DNA of 64,000 nt from Apoderus coryli. Its lineage: Eukaryota; Arthropoda; Insecta; Coleoptera; Attelabidae. The notes under the pieces were generated by a model. It was not told where the DNA came from. It did no database searches and was given only the letters and a program-made list of their open reading frames with translations. The DNA is taken from NCBI GenBank assembly GCA_911728435.2, contig OU452198.1, positions 15,658,001-15,722,000 of the forward strand, given 5' to 3'. Position numbers and translations under genes: made by a program. This document shows, in pieces, positions 9,819-22,135 of this stretch; positions within the stretch are counted from its first letter, which is position 1, and every line of letters starts with the position of its first letter.

Positions 9819-11128
9819 CGAGGTCTGTTCAAAAAGTTCCCGGAATTTTTGATTTGCGCTTGTCTGAAGAGTCCGGTGGTCAAATTTTTTTTTTTATTGT
9901 GTTGGTACACATGTCCCTAATGTATGGTGAAATTTTCAGCTGTATTCATTGTTTACATTCTGTCTTGTAGCGGCTGGTGTAGACGTGTTTTTTTGAGCTC
10001 GGCGATTTTTGTTAGTTTAAACAATGGAAGAATTGAAGAGTCAAAGAATTTGTATTAAATTTTGCGTGAAAAATGAAATAAAGTGTAACCAAGTGTGCGA
10101 AATGTTACAGAGAGCCTACGGTGAGTCTGCTATGAAAAAAACAAGTGTTTACGAGTGGTATAAGCGTTTCCAAGATGGCCGCGAAGACGTTGAAGACGAC
10201 GAACGCTCCGGTCGACCCAGCACGTCAATAATCGATGAAAATGTGGGAAAAGTGGAAAAAATGATTATGGATGATCGCCGAATCACAATTAGAGAAGTTG
10301 CTGATGAAGTTGGCATATCAGTTGGCTCATGTCATCATATTTTTTCAAAGGTTTTGGGCATGAAACGAGTGGCAGCAGATTCGTTCCAAATTTGCTGAAT
10401 TTTAATCAAAAAAACAAACGCATTACCATCGCTCAGGAGCTGTTAAACGACGTCAACGACGATCCAAATTTACTTGAAAGGGTCATAACTGGTGATGAAA
10501 CATGGGTGTACGGTTATGATGTCGAAACAAAAGCACAACGTCACCAAGAGTGAAAAAAGCACGTCAAGTTCGATCAAATGTCAAGGTTTTGCTTACTGTT
10601 TTCTTCGATTATAATGGCATAGTGCATAAAGAATTCTTGCCAAAAGGTCAAACCGTCAATAAGGAGTATTACCTTGAAGTAATGCGACGTTTGCGTGAAG
10701 CAATTCGAAAAAAACGCCCCGATTTATGGAAAAACAATTCATGGGTTTTGCACCACGATAACGCACCTGCTCATTCATCGTTGCTTATTCGTGATTTTTT
10801 GGTTAAAAACAAGACTTTAATCATTCCCCAACCTCCTTATTCACCAGATATCGCTCCGTGTGATTTTTTCCTGTTCCCAAAGTTGAAGAGACCCATGAAA
10901 GGACAGCGTTTTTCATCGATTGAAGAGATAAAGGCAGAATCGCTGAGAGTGCTACAGAGCATTACAAAAAGTGACTATCAAGGGTGTTTCGAAGACTGGA
11001 AAAAACGCTGGCATAAGTGTATTATATCTAGGGGGGATTACTTTGAAGGGGACCATATAGATGTAGACGAATAAATAAATATTTTTTTAGAAAAATGAGA
11101 ATTCCGGGTACTTTTTGAACAGACCTCG
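9819..11128 (+). mobile_element. mariner element, 1,310 bp, with inverted repeats and TA duplication
   Basis: Flanked by TA at 9817-9818 and 11129-11130. The terminal inverted repeats start CGAGGTCTGTTCAAAAAGT and are about 28-30 bp, with a small mismatch. The structure is complete, but the transposase is broken (see next entry), so the copy is not autonomous. Confidence 0.93.
10024..11074 (+). pseudogene. mariner transposase (DD34D), frameshifted
   Basis: The N-terminal helix-turn-helix region (MEELKSQRICIKFCVKNE...) contains the conserved GRPSTS linker and runs to about residue 120. It then shifts frame near 10384, where AARFVPNLLNF should follow. The second segment has the first catalytic motif TGDETWVYGYD (~10490). 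A stop at 10551, with a short deletion in the usual linker, precedes the third segment. That segment carries HHDNAPAHS (second Asp) and SPDIAPCDFFLF (third Asp) and ends GDYFEGDHIDVDE. All three catalytic aspartates survive. One frameshift and one small deletion inactivate it, which implies a fairly young loss. Confidence 0.93.
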
Positions 11129-11256
11129 TATATGTGAGTTCATATCTTAGACTTCTCTGGCAATAGATTTAATTCCACTTTTTCGACTAAGCTTCTTATT
11201 TCAGGTGGTCTAAATGTGAACAATTCATCATCACTTTCAATTACGTCCATTTCAAA

Positions 11257-11795
11257 TAATTATTCAAATATTCAATCAAAATTAACAACTAAATGTTTGA
11301 AATATTAACACCATTATTGATACCATTATTTCCATAGTAATTGTCCGTAAATAACAATTACAGTTTATACTGGATTTATACAAATAGGTACATACGATCA
11401 TTTTGTTTTTTTTTTTAATTTATATAAAACCAATAGACTTTCTTTTTTTTTGAAAAATGGAAAGTCATTCGAAAAAAAAATTATGTGTTTCACATGGCAG
11501 AAAAGCAGATTTAATGCCTTGTCTGCTTTTCTAGCCTCGGCTACGCCTCGTCTATAAAACACCAGCCGCGGCAATAAATCTGCCACTTTTCTGCCTAGTA
11601 ATACAAATAACTATACTTTCCTGGAAGTACGAGTTTTGACAACATATGGCTTGTCAGCTTCGATGACGGAAGACGCCCATAAAGAAATGACTGACAGGTA
11701 GCCAATAATGTGATCAAACCAGTTGCGATGATCCAAAATGGACTGGATGCCTTATTACCCATCCTCGTCAGATTATATATAGCCAGTCTGGCATG
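11257..11795. other. no gene; short inverted repeat
   Basis: Around 11495-11600 the sequence GGCAGAAAAG...AGATTTAATGCC faces GGCAATAAATCTGCC...TTTCTGCC, with a GC-richer centre (CCTCGGCTACGCCTCG). The centre recalls the hairpin at 8041-8138. The rest is AT-rich without coding signal. Confidence 0.4.
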
Positions 11796-12662
11796 GAATT
11801 ACGATTACTATACAGGGTATATTTACGATTACTATACAGGGTATATTAAAAATAACATTTTCAATGATTTTGATTTTTTTGTTTTTTTTTAATTTTATTA
11901 AAATATTTTCAAAACCGTGATTTATTACACCAATTGTGCAAAAAACACTAATAAACTTTTTTCTCAAAGTGGTTAATTTCATAACTACTATTAAAATAAT
12001 AAAATTAAAAAGAAAACAAGGAAATCAAAATCATTAAAAATGTTATTTTTGATATACCCTTTATAGTAATCGTAAATTTCGTACGCGAAATTGTAGTTTT
12101 GACACAAGCAGACGTTTTTATAAAGAATGACTTTTTCTTCTTAAATTTACAAATAAAAGAGTTTTTCTTCTTCCAAACTCTATCCAATGTGTCCACGGAT
12201 AGAGTTTGGAAAAGCAAAAACAAAAAAGTCATTCTTTATAAAAACGTCTGCTTGTGTCAAAACTACAAATTCAAATACCAAATTTACGATTACTATACAG
12301 GGTATATCAAAAATAACATTTTTAATGATTTTGATTTTCTTGTTTTTTTAATTTTATTATTTTAATTGTAGCTATGAAATTAACCACTTTGAGAAAAAAG
12401 TTTATTAGTTTTTTTTTGCACAATTGGTGTAATAAATCACGGTTTTGAAAATATTTTCATAAAATTAAAAAAAAAACAAAAAAATCAAAATCATTAAAAA
12501 TGTTATTTTTGATATGCCCTGTATAGTAATCGTAAATTTGGTATTTGAAATTGTAGTTTCGACACAAGCAGACGTTTTTATAAAGAATGACTTTTTCTTC
12601 TAAATCGACAAATAAAAATGTTTTTCCTCTTCCAAACTCTATCCGTGGACACATTGTATATT
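11796..12662. repeat. fold-back repeat modules in alternating orientation
   Basis: Modules of roughly 200-330 bp, bounded by CAATGTGTCCACGGATAG and by TACAGGGTATATC, alternate in orientation. The internal sentence (ACGTCTGCTTGTGTC, CAATTTACGATTACTATAC) appears in both orientations within 900 bp. The same modules recur at 18965-19605 and 21135-21480. No transposase is present, so this is a non-autonomous fold-back-type family. Small ORFs here are by-products of the repeat. Confidence 0.8.
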
Positions 12663-13200
12663 ATATACCATCCAGCTATAAAACCGTTGGGGTGGTATAT
12701 ACAGAAGTACATACACATACAGACCCTGATACTAAATCCTTCAGACCAATAATAATTTCTTCACAAAGGTTTGGAAAAGTGCTGGACAACATAATAACCA
12801 CATAAGAAGGAACATACTCAGCAGACGTCCCCTTAGTACTCATCAATATTCCTATAAACCGGACGAATCAACATATCTAGCACTTAACAACCCGTCGGGA
12901 ATATGACCCAGTGGCGTAATAATTAATTACATCAAGCAAACCTTAATGAGCGAACATTTTCTTATCTTTCTTTTGTGTTACATTGAGTATCTACCTGAAA
13001 GATTATGTATTTGAGACATGTTTGCAAAAAAAATTAACCAATTTTTAAATACTTTCAAAGCATGTTTACTATATCAAGTGAAGCAGTGGCGTCTTGTGGC
13101 AGTTTAATGTGGTGCAGCGTGCTTCTTCTGTATGGGCAAGAATCTTTTGGTAGGTGCAAAGGTCTTAGTGCAATTAAACGCTGTCGACTATATGTTTATA
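12663..13200. other. no gene seen
   Basis: AT-rich sequence with short tracts such as CAGTGGCGT (12911, 13085) that recall hAT-type element ends, but with no matching partner. Nothing further is supported. Confidence 0.3.
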
Positions 13201-14168
13201 CGAGGGTTGCCTTTTATATTTCGGGATTTGGCAACCCTGGTGTTGCAATCTGGCAACTGACAGCTCTATCGTAAAGTTGGACATTTTTGAGGTTATACGT
13301 ACTCAGAACGTTTTTACATACGAGCGCTATTTGTGTTCTTTACAGTAACTTAAAAGATTCATCTCGGCCCAAAAATGGAATTAAATCCTGAACATTTTCG
13401 TGCGATTATTTTTTACAACTTTCGACGTGGATTAACTCAGCAACAGTGCATGGATAAACTTAATTCAATTTTTAGTGATGAAGCTCCATCAAGAACCAGT
13501 GTTTATTGATGGTATGGTGAATTCAATCGTGGTCGTAGTTCACTCCAAGACGAATTTCGTGAAGGTCGTCCAAAATCAGTTGTTGTTCCGAAAACCATTG
13601 ATGCTGTGAGCGAACTGATATTGCAAGATCGTCATGTGACCTATCAAGAGATTGAGACAACCTTAGGTATGAGTGGGCCCAGCATACATTCAATGTTGCA
13701 TAAACATTTGACTGTCAAAAAAATTTGTTCGCGTTGGATCCCACATAATTTGCCAACCGCTCAAGAAAAGGCTCGTGTCGATTGGTCGAAAGAAATGCTC
13801 AAAAAATACGATCGCGGTGCTTCGAAACACGTCTATGACATCGTAACAGGTGATGAATCGTGGATTTACGCGTATGAGCCCGAAAGTAAACAGCAGTCGA
13901 CTGTATGGTTGTTTCAAGATGAGCCAAATCCAACAAAAGTTGTTCGCGTACGAAGCACTTCCAAGCAAATGGTCGCCTGTTTTTTCGGAAAAACTGGACA
14001 TGTCGCAACCGTACCACTAGAACAACGCAGAACAGTCAATTCTGAATGGTACACAACCATTTGTTTGCCAGTTGTCTTCCAAGAAATCAGGAATACCAAC
14101 CGCCGAAGACAGATCATTAATTAATTTGTTTTTGTTCTCTAATCCCAAAATATAAAAGGCAACCCTCG
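13201..14168 (+). mobile_element. second mariner, 968 bp, internally deleted
   Basis: TA flanks at 13199-13200 and 14169-14170. The inverted repeats begin CGAGGGTTGCCTTTTATATT. The family differs from the mariner at 9819. The 3' third of the transposase is missing. Confidence 0.92.
13375..14124 (+). pseudogene. mariner transposase, stop codon and C-terminal deletion
   Basis: The ATG at 13375 gives MELNPEHFRAIIFYNFRRGL. The frame is intact except for a TGA at 13507-13509 in the RTSVY-WYGEFNRG segment. The linker EGRPKSVV, helix-turn-helix and first catalytic motif TGDESWIYAYEPE are present. The protein ends at RNTNRRRQIIN, exactly where the second motif (HHDN) should begin. The second and third catalytic aspartates are therefore deleted. 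Confidence 0.9.
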
Positions 14169-14799
14169 TATTAAAGATATTTTGTGGAAGAGATTTACTT
14201 TCCCTGATTGAACACTCCACTATATGCACTAACTTTTTCTTATTAAAAATAATTTCCGAATCATTCTATAAACAAAAATCACATGGTTTAATAAAAATTC
14301 TAAATGTGTACAAAAAATTAAATTTACAAATTTAATTTTTTATAAGTAGTTTACAAAAATAATTATTAAGTAGAATATATTAAAAAGATTCGAGAAATTA
14401 CCTCTATAGGATCATTTTGCAGTTTTACAAGTAACACATGTTTTGAACATTTTATCAGTTAACACATGGGAAGAGACTGCACGTATCACCTATTTTTAGA
14501 TATATTAAATCTAATTTATAAAATTTCCTGAAATTTATAATAAATTACTTACAAAAAAATCATATGGGTGCTAGTATAAATGGAAGGAAGTTGCTACCTA
14601 TACGAAGTCATAATGTAACATTTATTATCATCAGCTATCAACGGCTAAATATCAACACATCCATTGACACCCTATATATTAAATCGCTCCGGAGAAATTG
14701 TGCCATATGCTAAATTAAATACAGGGTAGGAATTATGGAAAGTTTAATCAAGAATAAATAGTAAAAATTTTTACTTTCCCGTATAATGAACCCGCTAAA
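14169..14799. other. no gene seen
   Basis: AT-rich DNA without an ORF of note or a recognisable repeat terminus. Confidence 0.3.
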
Positions 14800-15985
14800 G
14801 TATATACTATACTAGAAAAATTGGCTAATTATATAGTTTTGATATAAGATACCCTACAAAATGCGGCTTAAAAAAACTTGTTTACATAGGCGTTCATAAA
14901 TAGAAAAGGGTTAAACAAATTAGACTGTAAAAATTATATATTTAGCCTTTTAAGTACTTAGTTGAATTGGTGTTAAAAATACACGACAAAAAATTCTTGT
15001 AGGTACCATAGGCGTCCGTGAAAAGTGTAAAAAAGGGTCAGAAAAATATGTATCCACGATAACTCAAAACTCACTTAACAGATTTTTAACAAATTTGGTA
15101 CAAAAATCTTTACGATATTTCTTGGTGCTGAACAATCGTCAAACTTTGTCACGTATTTTGGGCGTTTTTTTAATAACTTCAAAAAATACAAAAATGTCAA
15201 CTAAATTTAAAAAACCGCGTACAGAATAAAATGTTAGACTGAGACAAATAAATTGTCATATAATAATAAATAATTGTGAGTAACGACGAAAGAATGTTTT
15301 TGCAAAACCTACTACTCTGCATTCATAGTCAGTGTCAAAATATGGCGATTGTTCGTGAATAATTTTAAATACCACCTAAAAACACTGAAAACTTCTTTAA
15401 ATCATTACATGTGATATACCACCTATTTTTGAATTGACAATGGTTTTAAATTTAACAGTAAAAAATCCAGAACCGTATTTAAGAAAACGTAGTTGATAAT
15501 GGTTTTTCGTAAACGAAACGTCGTAGTTAAAATTTGAAAACGCTGTATTTTTCTCCTCAAACCGAAAGTGCTTTTTATTTTTTTATACCTGTAAAACTAA
15601 TGTCAGAAATAAATAAAAACTAAAATAGCAAAAAAATCGCTTTTTCAAAAAGTCTCAACAATAATTGTGAAAACACCATTTAAAAGGCGATTAAATTTTA
15701 CAACTTTTCTCTAATTTAACTGACATTGTAACTCCTACCGTTTCCAATCTCATTCTTATCTTGGACAAAGTGTATAGGCGTTGGAGAAGATTGTAAAAAA
15801 AGGTTTAAAACTTAAAACATATTTTCTAAACATAGCAGAAATATAGTTAATGTCTACAATAAAAATAATAAAAAAAAATATTTAGAAATATAGCTTGTCA
15901 CTACGAAAACGGTAAATGGCAAAAAGGTCATAGAAATATTACTTTTATATTTAAATACGGAGAGCTATTCATGCCTCGAGCGCAA
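14800..15985 (-). repeat. diverged copy of the 23-29 kb unclassified repeat family
   Basis: Contains the family's markers in reverse orientation: TAGGCGTTCATAAATAG (14903), TTGGTGTTAAAAATACACG (14968), TAGGCGTCCGTGAAAA (15008), ATCCACGATAACTC (15052) and the terminal sentence GGAGAGCTATTCATGCCTCG (15960). A different repeat (15160-15640) interrupts it. Confidence 0.7.
15160..15640 (+). repeat. dispersed repeat shared with 41320-41770
   Basis: Matches 41320-41770 in the same orientation over about 450 bp, for example GGCGTTTTTTTAATAACTTC and CATTACATGTGATATACCAC. At 41 kb a second, inverted arm is also present; here only one arm is seen. Confidence 0.75.
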
Positions 15986-16370
15986 CCGATAATTATGACA
16001 TCAAGGTAGTATTTGTGAAAAACCCTGTACCACTTTTAGTGTACCTAGAAGACTGTACCTTATTAAGAAACATTAACAAAAATATATTAGGAAACACGCC
16101 ATCAGATGAATATTGCATTACTCAAAAACTATTGAAGACAGGTATAGGAAAGTGTTAAGACAAAATACTCCAAAACAGGATGACCTGAGTAATCACTCAA
16201 ATTCGAAACAATCGTATGCTTAGATTTTCCCAAAATTTTAATGTAACATTGAAGTGACATAAAAAACCACAACTCCATATCCCTTTGTAAAGCCAATACC
16301 GATCGCCGCCGTCCATTGGCGCACCCTTTTAACTTTTCATAGCAATACATGCCCTACGATATTTTAAAAA

Positions 16371-16895
16371 TCCTTTATGTATTAACAATTAATGTTAAAT
16401 GTATAAATGTTTTGACATTTTAAAAATATTTTTAAAAACAAATATTATATTATATACTTTTTACAAAATAAGTCCCACTCAAAACGAAAACAAACGTGTT
16501 CCGCTCGGGTCACTGGTATACTGTCTTATAAAAAAAACGCAACAATACCGGCGGTGTCTGATACAGTGACTGCAAAAAGTTTCATGTACTTGAGGTATTA
16601 TTAAAAATGATTATGTAATTTGATAGACTTTCTTTCAAAATCCTTTCTTCTTCTTTAAATATCCTTTATGTATTAACAATTAATGTTAAATGTATAAATG
16701 TTTTGCCATTTTTAAAATATTTTTAAAAACAAATATTATATTATACCTATACTTACACTTGTCACAAAACAAGTCCCGCTCAAAACGTGTTGCGCTCGTG
16801 CCACTGTATACAGCCTTATAAAAAAACGCAACCTAATACCGGCGGTGTCTGATACAGTGACTGCAAAAAGTTTCATCCACTTGAGGTATTATTAA
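16371..16895 (+). repeat. tandem duplication, offset 291 bp
   Basis: TCCTTTATGTATTAACAATT occurs at 16371 and 16662, and the following ~235 bp match, through ACCGGCGGTGTCTGATACAG and AAAAGTTTCAT. A non-coding duplication of unknown origin. Confidence 0.85.
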
Positions 16896-18532
16896 AATTA
16901 ATTGAGGCGTTTCTCGGTAAAACCTCATAAGTCCAGTTTCACCGAAATTGAGATAATGGCGCCAATTCATTCCTAACCTCCGTACACATGTTCACACATC
17001 AATTTCTCGTAAAAATGTCATAGGTTCCATAGTATTTATAAATAAAAATTGGCTAGTTCTTTTAAAAACATCATAAGTCCAGCTAAAAAAGTCACATGTG
17101 CATAATACCAAGTGATGGTTTTAGTAGAAATTTATCGGAGTAGTTGTCTGTAATATGTCTTGTTCGTGATCGAGTTAGTACTATTTGTATTAAAAATTGT
17201 TTTTTTTGCGTCAGAGTTGAACTTTTTGTTTTTTTAGTGTTTGTACTCGGAACGCCTCTTCATTTTTTCTTTCAAAAACCTCACATGTCCATGTGTTTCT
17301 TGTGTTTTGTTCAAATACAATTGACAAAAAAGCTAGAATAATTCTGGACGAAGTAGTTTCTATATTTTTACTTCTACTACATATGACAATGAAGCGCCCT
17401 TATCAAAAATGAGAATGCCAAAGAGTTTTTTTCATTTCCCCAAATATGTTAATTTTGCACTAATGATGTTTTTCCGATAAGCACATCAATTATGTAATTT
17501 GATAAATCTTCTTTCATTTTATTAATCTAAGAAAAACTATTGAACAGATCATGGTTACAATATTCTGCCACCGTGTTTTACTGGCGGACAAAAATTTTCT
17601 TCGTAAATTCCACATTAAGTCTTCGCCATACTATATGATGTCCATACGATTACATTTAGATTAATCTGAGAAAATACCACCTTGCCAAAAATTATTTGTT
17701 TCATTCATATTATATTTATTTGCAAATCCTTTGTTTTTCGATCATTAATCCAGTAATTTTATTACTCTCGGTGTCCTTTGGGAGGCATGATATTATATTA
17801 TACGTCTTATATAGGTACGAGGGAGAAATGTATCAAAAGAACGCTGCATTCGATGCCCATTTCTAATGTAAAGAGGCATGGCAACGGATAGCCCCGGTAG
17901 AATCGTTAATTTTATATATTTTATATTAAGGTTGGATAAACTATACCAAGTTTAAAGTCTAACTTATGCCCGCTACTGATTCTCTTCCATTTGTTCTATA
18001 TACAAATAACACATCACATCACAAAGTTTTAGGTTTTTGTAATCATTAATTTTGAATTAAATAATGGGGAGTAGAGGAGGCCTATGGCTGGCTTTACTAT
18101 ATAGACAGACGGCACAGTGTAATATATGCCCGCCCATAAATAAAAATTCTATATTTCATTATAAAAAAATGTTTAAACTAAAATAAATAATATAAAGAAC
18201 ACAGTAGCTGTTACAGACTTAATTTATTTACACATCTTAATGGGATTGATATTGCTTTGATATTTTAGAAGTAACCGTTTTTATGTGAAATATTTACGAC
18301 TAGAATTTTATTCGTAAATAGAGTTAACTACACGCTAGCACATGGAAACTGAGTTTCAACATTACAAACAATACAACATACACAAAATATACAACATGCA
18401 TATCCGTAAAGTAACGGAATAGGCGATTATTTTCACAATGGTTAATTTTTAAGAGAAAAGCCGTGACACGTCAGTATTGATATGCGAAAACTGTTCATAA
18501 TAACATTTACCGAAAAATATTATTGCTTGTTA
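16896..18532. other. long stretch with no gene recognised
   Basis: AT-rich and without a coding segment I can support. The short ORF at 17144-17341 is hydrophobic and T-rich, with no family resemblance. CTCATAAGTCCAG repeats loosely near 16925 and 17070. I see nothing else. Confidence 0.35.
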
Positions 18533-18574
18533 TCCTCTGACGACGGGAACAGATTGGTTCCTGAAACGTTAGGA
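18533..18574 (+). ncRNA. hammerhead-like motif, divergent
   Basis: Stem I TCCT pairs with AGGA. The core CTGACGA is followed by stem II GGAAC/GTTCC around AGATTG, and then GAAAC-GTT. It departs from consensus by extra bases at both ends of stem II and has no loop in stem III, so self-cleavage would need a dimer. It is probably the tail of another Penelope-like family. Confidence 0.4.
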
Positions 18575-19605
18575 CTCCACAAAGATTAAGTAATTAATTT
18601 ACGTTTTTGTTTATATTAAATTTTATACAAATTTTTTTAATATAAGAGCCACTGACACATTTACATTTTTTCAATCACGCAGTGGCTTTTATTATTAATT
18701 GATTAACATTCAGAATTCTATATAGTGGCGAAATACCAAAATAATGAGCTTAAATCTATTCGCCCTGTAAAGATAAATTTAATTACTGTTGTTTTAAATG
18801 TATAAACTTGCACACCCTATATATTTTATTATTTTATATTTAAAATTGTGCAATATAAACATTAAATATATTTTGTTATTAAATTGTAATTAATTTGCAA
18901 CTCCTAAATAAATAATTTTATAAAACATTTTTGTGGAAATCGGAATTGGTTGAACGATTGTAAGATATACAATGTGTCCACGGATGGAGTTTGGAAGAGG
19001 AAAAACTTTTGTATTTGTCGATTTTGAAGAAAAAGTCATTCTTTATAAAAACGTCTGCTTGTGTCGAAACTACAATTTAAAATGCCAAATTTACGATTAC
19101 TATACAGGGTATATCAAAAATAACATTTTTAATGATTTTGATTTTTTTGTTTTTTTTTTAATATTATGAAAATATTTTCAAACCGTGATTTATTACGCCA
19201 ATTGTGCAAAAAACACTAATAAACTTTTTTCTCAAAGCGATTAATTTCATAGCTACTATTAAAATAATAAAATTAAAAAAAAAAAAACAAGGAAAGCAAA
19301 ATCATTAAAAATGTTATTTTTGATATACCCTGTATAGTAATCGTAAATTTCGTACTCGAAATTGTAGTTTTGACGCAAGCAGACGTTTTTATAAAGAATG
19401 ACTTTTTCTTCTAAATCTACAAATAAAATAGTTTTTGCTCTTCCAAACTCTATCCTTGGACACATTGGATAGAGTTTGGAAGAAGAAAAACTTTTTTATT
19501 TGTAGATTTAGAAGAAAAAGTCATTCTTTATAAAAACGTCTGCTTGTGTCAAAACCACAAATTCAAATACCAAATTTACGATTACTATACAGGGTATAGA
19601 CGGGA

Positions 19606-21120
19606 GATATTGATTCACCTAATAATTATAGACCCATTTCCATCTTGCCTATTTTTTGTAAGTTGTTTGAGTCTCTTTTGAAGGTGGGACTGTGTTCATT
19701 TTTGGAAGATAATATCATACTGTTTGAGCGCCAGTATGGTTTCAGACGAGAGCATTCGACAGTGGGGGCTGTGGCTAAAGTAGTGGAGGATGTTGTGCGG
19801 GGTTTCGAGAGTGTTGATCTCGTGGAGGCTACGTTTTGCGACTTGAGCAAAGCCTTTGATTGTGTCTCTCACGATCTGTTGCTGGCAAAACTTAGTAGAT
19901 ATGGTATTAGGGGTGCTCCTTAGATCGTATCTCTGCAACAGAAAGCAATGTGTTTCTCTTGATCGATTGTGTTCGGACCTGAGATTAATTGACACTGGTG
20001 TACCTCAGGGGTCAATGCTCGGTGCGTTGCTGTTTATCGTTTACATCAACGATTTATATCATCATGTGAGCCCTGCTACAGGTGTCTTTTTTGCGGATGA
20101 CGTAACCATAATAAACAAGGCTAAAAGTTTGGAGGTATTAAAAACCGACATTCGGGAGAGTGAAGGAAGGATTGAAACTTGGTTCTCGAGCAACAATCTA
20201 AAACGTAATACTAATAAGACACAACATTTGCTGTTTTCGAGTAACCACAGTGTGACTGATGGCAGTTCAGCTAAGCTGTTGGGAATCACGGTAGATGATT
20301 CGCTTGACTGGAATCAGCACATATCTGAATTGGGCGGAAAACTGTCAACGAGCATTTTTGTTATTCGCAGATTAAAGCAGTATTTGTCGCGAGAAACATT
20401 GCGGTCGGTATATTTTTCGCTTTTCCATTCTCACATTACATATGGAGTGTTGTTGTGGGGAAATGCGTCGTCTGCTTCTGGCATTTTCTTATCTCAAAAA
20501 AGGGAGGTTCGAATTCTGGACGGTGCTGGTTTTAGGGACCATTGTAGGCCAATATTTATCAGGTTAGGTATTATGACCCTCCCTTGCTCATATATTTATC
20601 ATCAAGTTACTGAGACTCACAGAGTGAGGGATGCGGTACACACAAATGGAAGCTACCATCGCTATCCGACGGGTTCCCGGGACTCTTTGCGACCTCCGCG
20701 CTTTAGACACACGAAGTGCGAAAGGAATTCATTGCAGATTGGTCTGTACAATGCTTTGCCGAATTATATACGAATATCTAATTTGAAATTGTTCAAAACT
20801 AAAATAAAACGTGTGCTCTTGGAGCACGCCTTCCTGTGGAAGAGTACATGCATGCTATGCCGAATCTTAGTGATAGTCCTTAAATAGGATAGACAATGGT
20901 AACATGTTTAAATATTGTGAATTATTGCTTGTTTTGTTTTTCCATGTACATATACTTACATGTCTGTTGTAATAATTATTGTACTATATGTGTGTTTTGA
21001 TTTTGATTCAGTTTATGTGTGTTTTACTGTTTTTGTTTTGTAGTTTATTGTAAAATTTGACAGGCTACAATTGTATACCTTATATACAATGATGTGGCAA
21101 ATAAATGAATAAAAAAAAAT
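19606..21120 (+). mobile_element. 5'-truncated non-LTR retrotransposon (jockey/CR1 group)
   Basis: Begins abruptly inside the reverse transcriptase and ends in a 3' UTR with AATGAATAAAAAAAAATAAAT, typical of a LINE tail. It is inserted into the fold-back repeat. I could not define a clear target duplication. Confidence 0.8.
19609..20884 (+). pseudogene. LINE reverse transcriptase, one frameshift
   Basis: The first segment carries NNYRPISILP, YGFRREHST and LSKAFDCVSHDLLL (motif A). The frame breaks at 19921 and resumes as LLRSYLCNRKQCVSL. It continues with the RT motifs GVPQGSMLGALLFIVYINDL and FFADDVTI (catalytic FADD box), then the thumb region and a C-terminal domain ending at 20884. The APE endonuclease and ORF1 are absent. 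The reverse transcriptase core is nearly intact, so the copy is probably fairly young. Confidence 0.88.
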
Positions 21121-21489
21121 AAATAAATACATGAAAGATAATATTTTTAATGATTTTGATTTTCTTGTTTTTTTAATTTTATTATTTTAATAGTAGCTAT
21201 GAAATTAACCACTTTGAGAAAAAAGTTTATTAGTGTGTTTTGCACAATTGGTATAATAAATCACGGTTTTGAAAGTATTTTAATAAAATTAAAAACAAAA
21301 AAATCAAAATCATTAAAAATGTTATTTTTGATATACCCTGTATAGTAATCGTAAATTTGGTATTTGAAATTGTAGTTTCGACACAAGCAGACGTTTTTAT
21401 AGAGAATAACTTTTTCTTCTAAATCGACAAATAAAAAAGTTTTTCCTCTTCTAAACTCTATTCGTGGACACATTGTATGGATATATAAT

Positions 21490-22135
21490 ATACAAGGTGT
21501 TTCTAAAATAGGTGGTCAAAATTTGTGAGCGAATTGGGGACGTCTAATCATGAAAGAATTGTAATTTTTCGAAAAGTCCATATTTACAAAGATGACTGCC
21601 TGAGGACGATTTTTTGAAATATTTTCGAAACGACTAAAGATGAATAATCGAATGTAGCATATTTATTCATCTAGTTAAATTTCGTAAACTGACGTGAAAT
21701 TGAATAAAAAAAGGATGCCATAGGCGGGTAAACGGGGGGGACTCTTGCTTTAATTATAACCTAACTTTTTTTCCTTGTGACTTTTATTATATATATATGT
21801 GTCAAAAATGTGATAAAATAAAGTTTTTTTTCTCGAAAAACTTAAGGTTTTCAAGAAATTCGAGTTTGAATATTTTAGGACAAAACTGGTCCTTAGTACA
21901 CAGCATTAATAAAATTTTGGAAAACTTTTCGTTAGCAAACTGTATTTCAATATCAAAATAAACTCAACAAAATTACATAAATTTAACACAATTAATATTT
22001 AACAAAATAGGTAATTTTAACAAAATAATTATTTTTCAAAATGTCCACCATTTGCTGCTATACAATTAATCACTCAATTTCATTAAACGCATTACGTATT
22101 CTTTCCTAAAGTTGCTCGACAGTTTCAATCTACAT
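21490..22135 (-). mobile_element. Tc1/mariner-like relic
   Basis: The left terminus ACAAGGTGTTTCTAAAATAG and the following ~60 bp recur, inverted, at 27230-27290. On the minus strand, 22135-22034 reads ETVEQL-ERIRNAFNEIE and then, in another frame, CIAANGGHFEN. Both resemble the C-terminal end of mariner-like transposases. The remaining transposase is not recognisable. Confidence 0.5.

Larger units (their letters stand above)
9683..11250 (-). pseudogene. second Crypton-like recombinase relic, split by a mariner
   Basis: Read on the minus strand, 11250 downward gives MDVIESDDELFTFRPPEI...LLPEKSK, an N-terminus like those of insect Crypton recombinases. It shifts frame to YELTY at the mariner junction. 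On the other side of the mariner (9818 down to 9683) the frame YAESSIFKDCSSSTVNIYNK followed by a stop resembles the family's C-terminus. The central catalytic region is missing, so it was deleted before or during the mariner insertion. Confidence 0.5.
18965..21480. repeat. fold-back repeat cluster interrupted by a LINE
   Basis: Same modules as 11796-12662: CAATGTGTCCACGGATGG at 18971, GTATAGTAATCG at 19332, CTTGGACACATTGGATAG at 19454, and the continuation TAATATTTTTAATGATTTTG at 21138 through GTGGACACATTG at 21464. The LINE at 19606-21120 sits where one module would read GGGTATATCAAAAATAAC. Confidence 0.8.

Noticed and set aside
11710..12654. Similar 60-88 residue ORFs in the fold-back modules
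   Set aside because: The same peptide appears wherever a module occurs, including broken copies. It is a by-product of the repeat sequence with no start context.
16129..16350. 73-residue minus-strand ORF
   Set aside because: No recognisable motif and no neighbouring coding context. It has the length expected by chance in this DNA.
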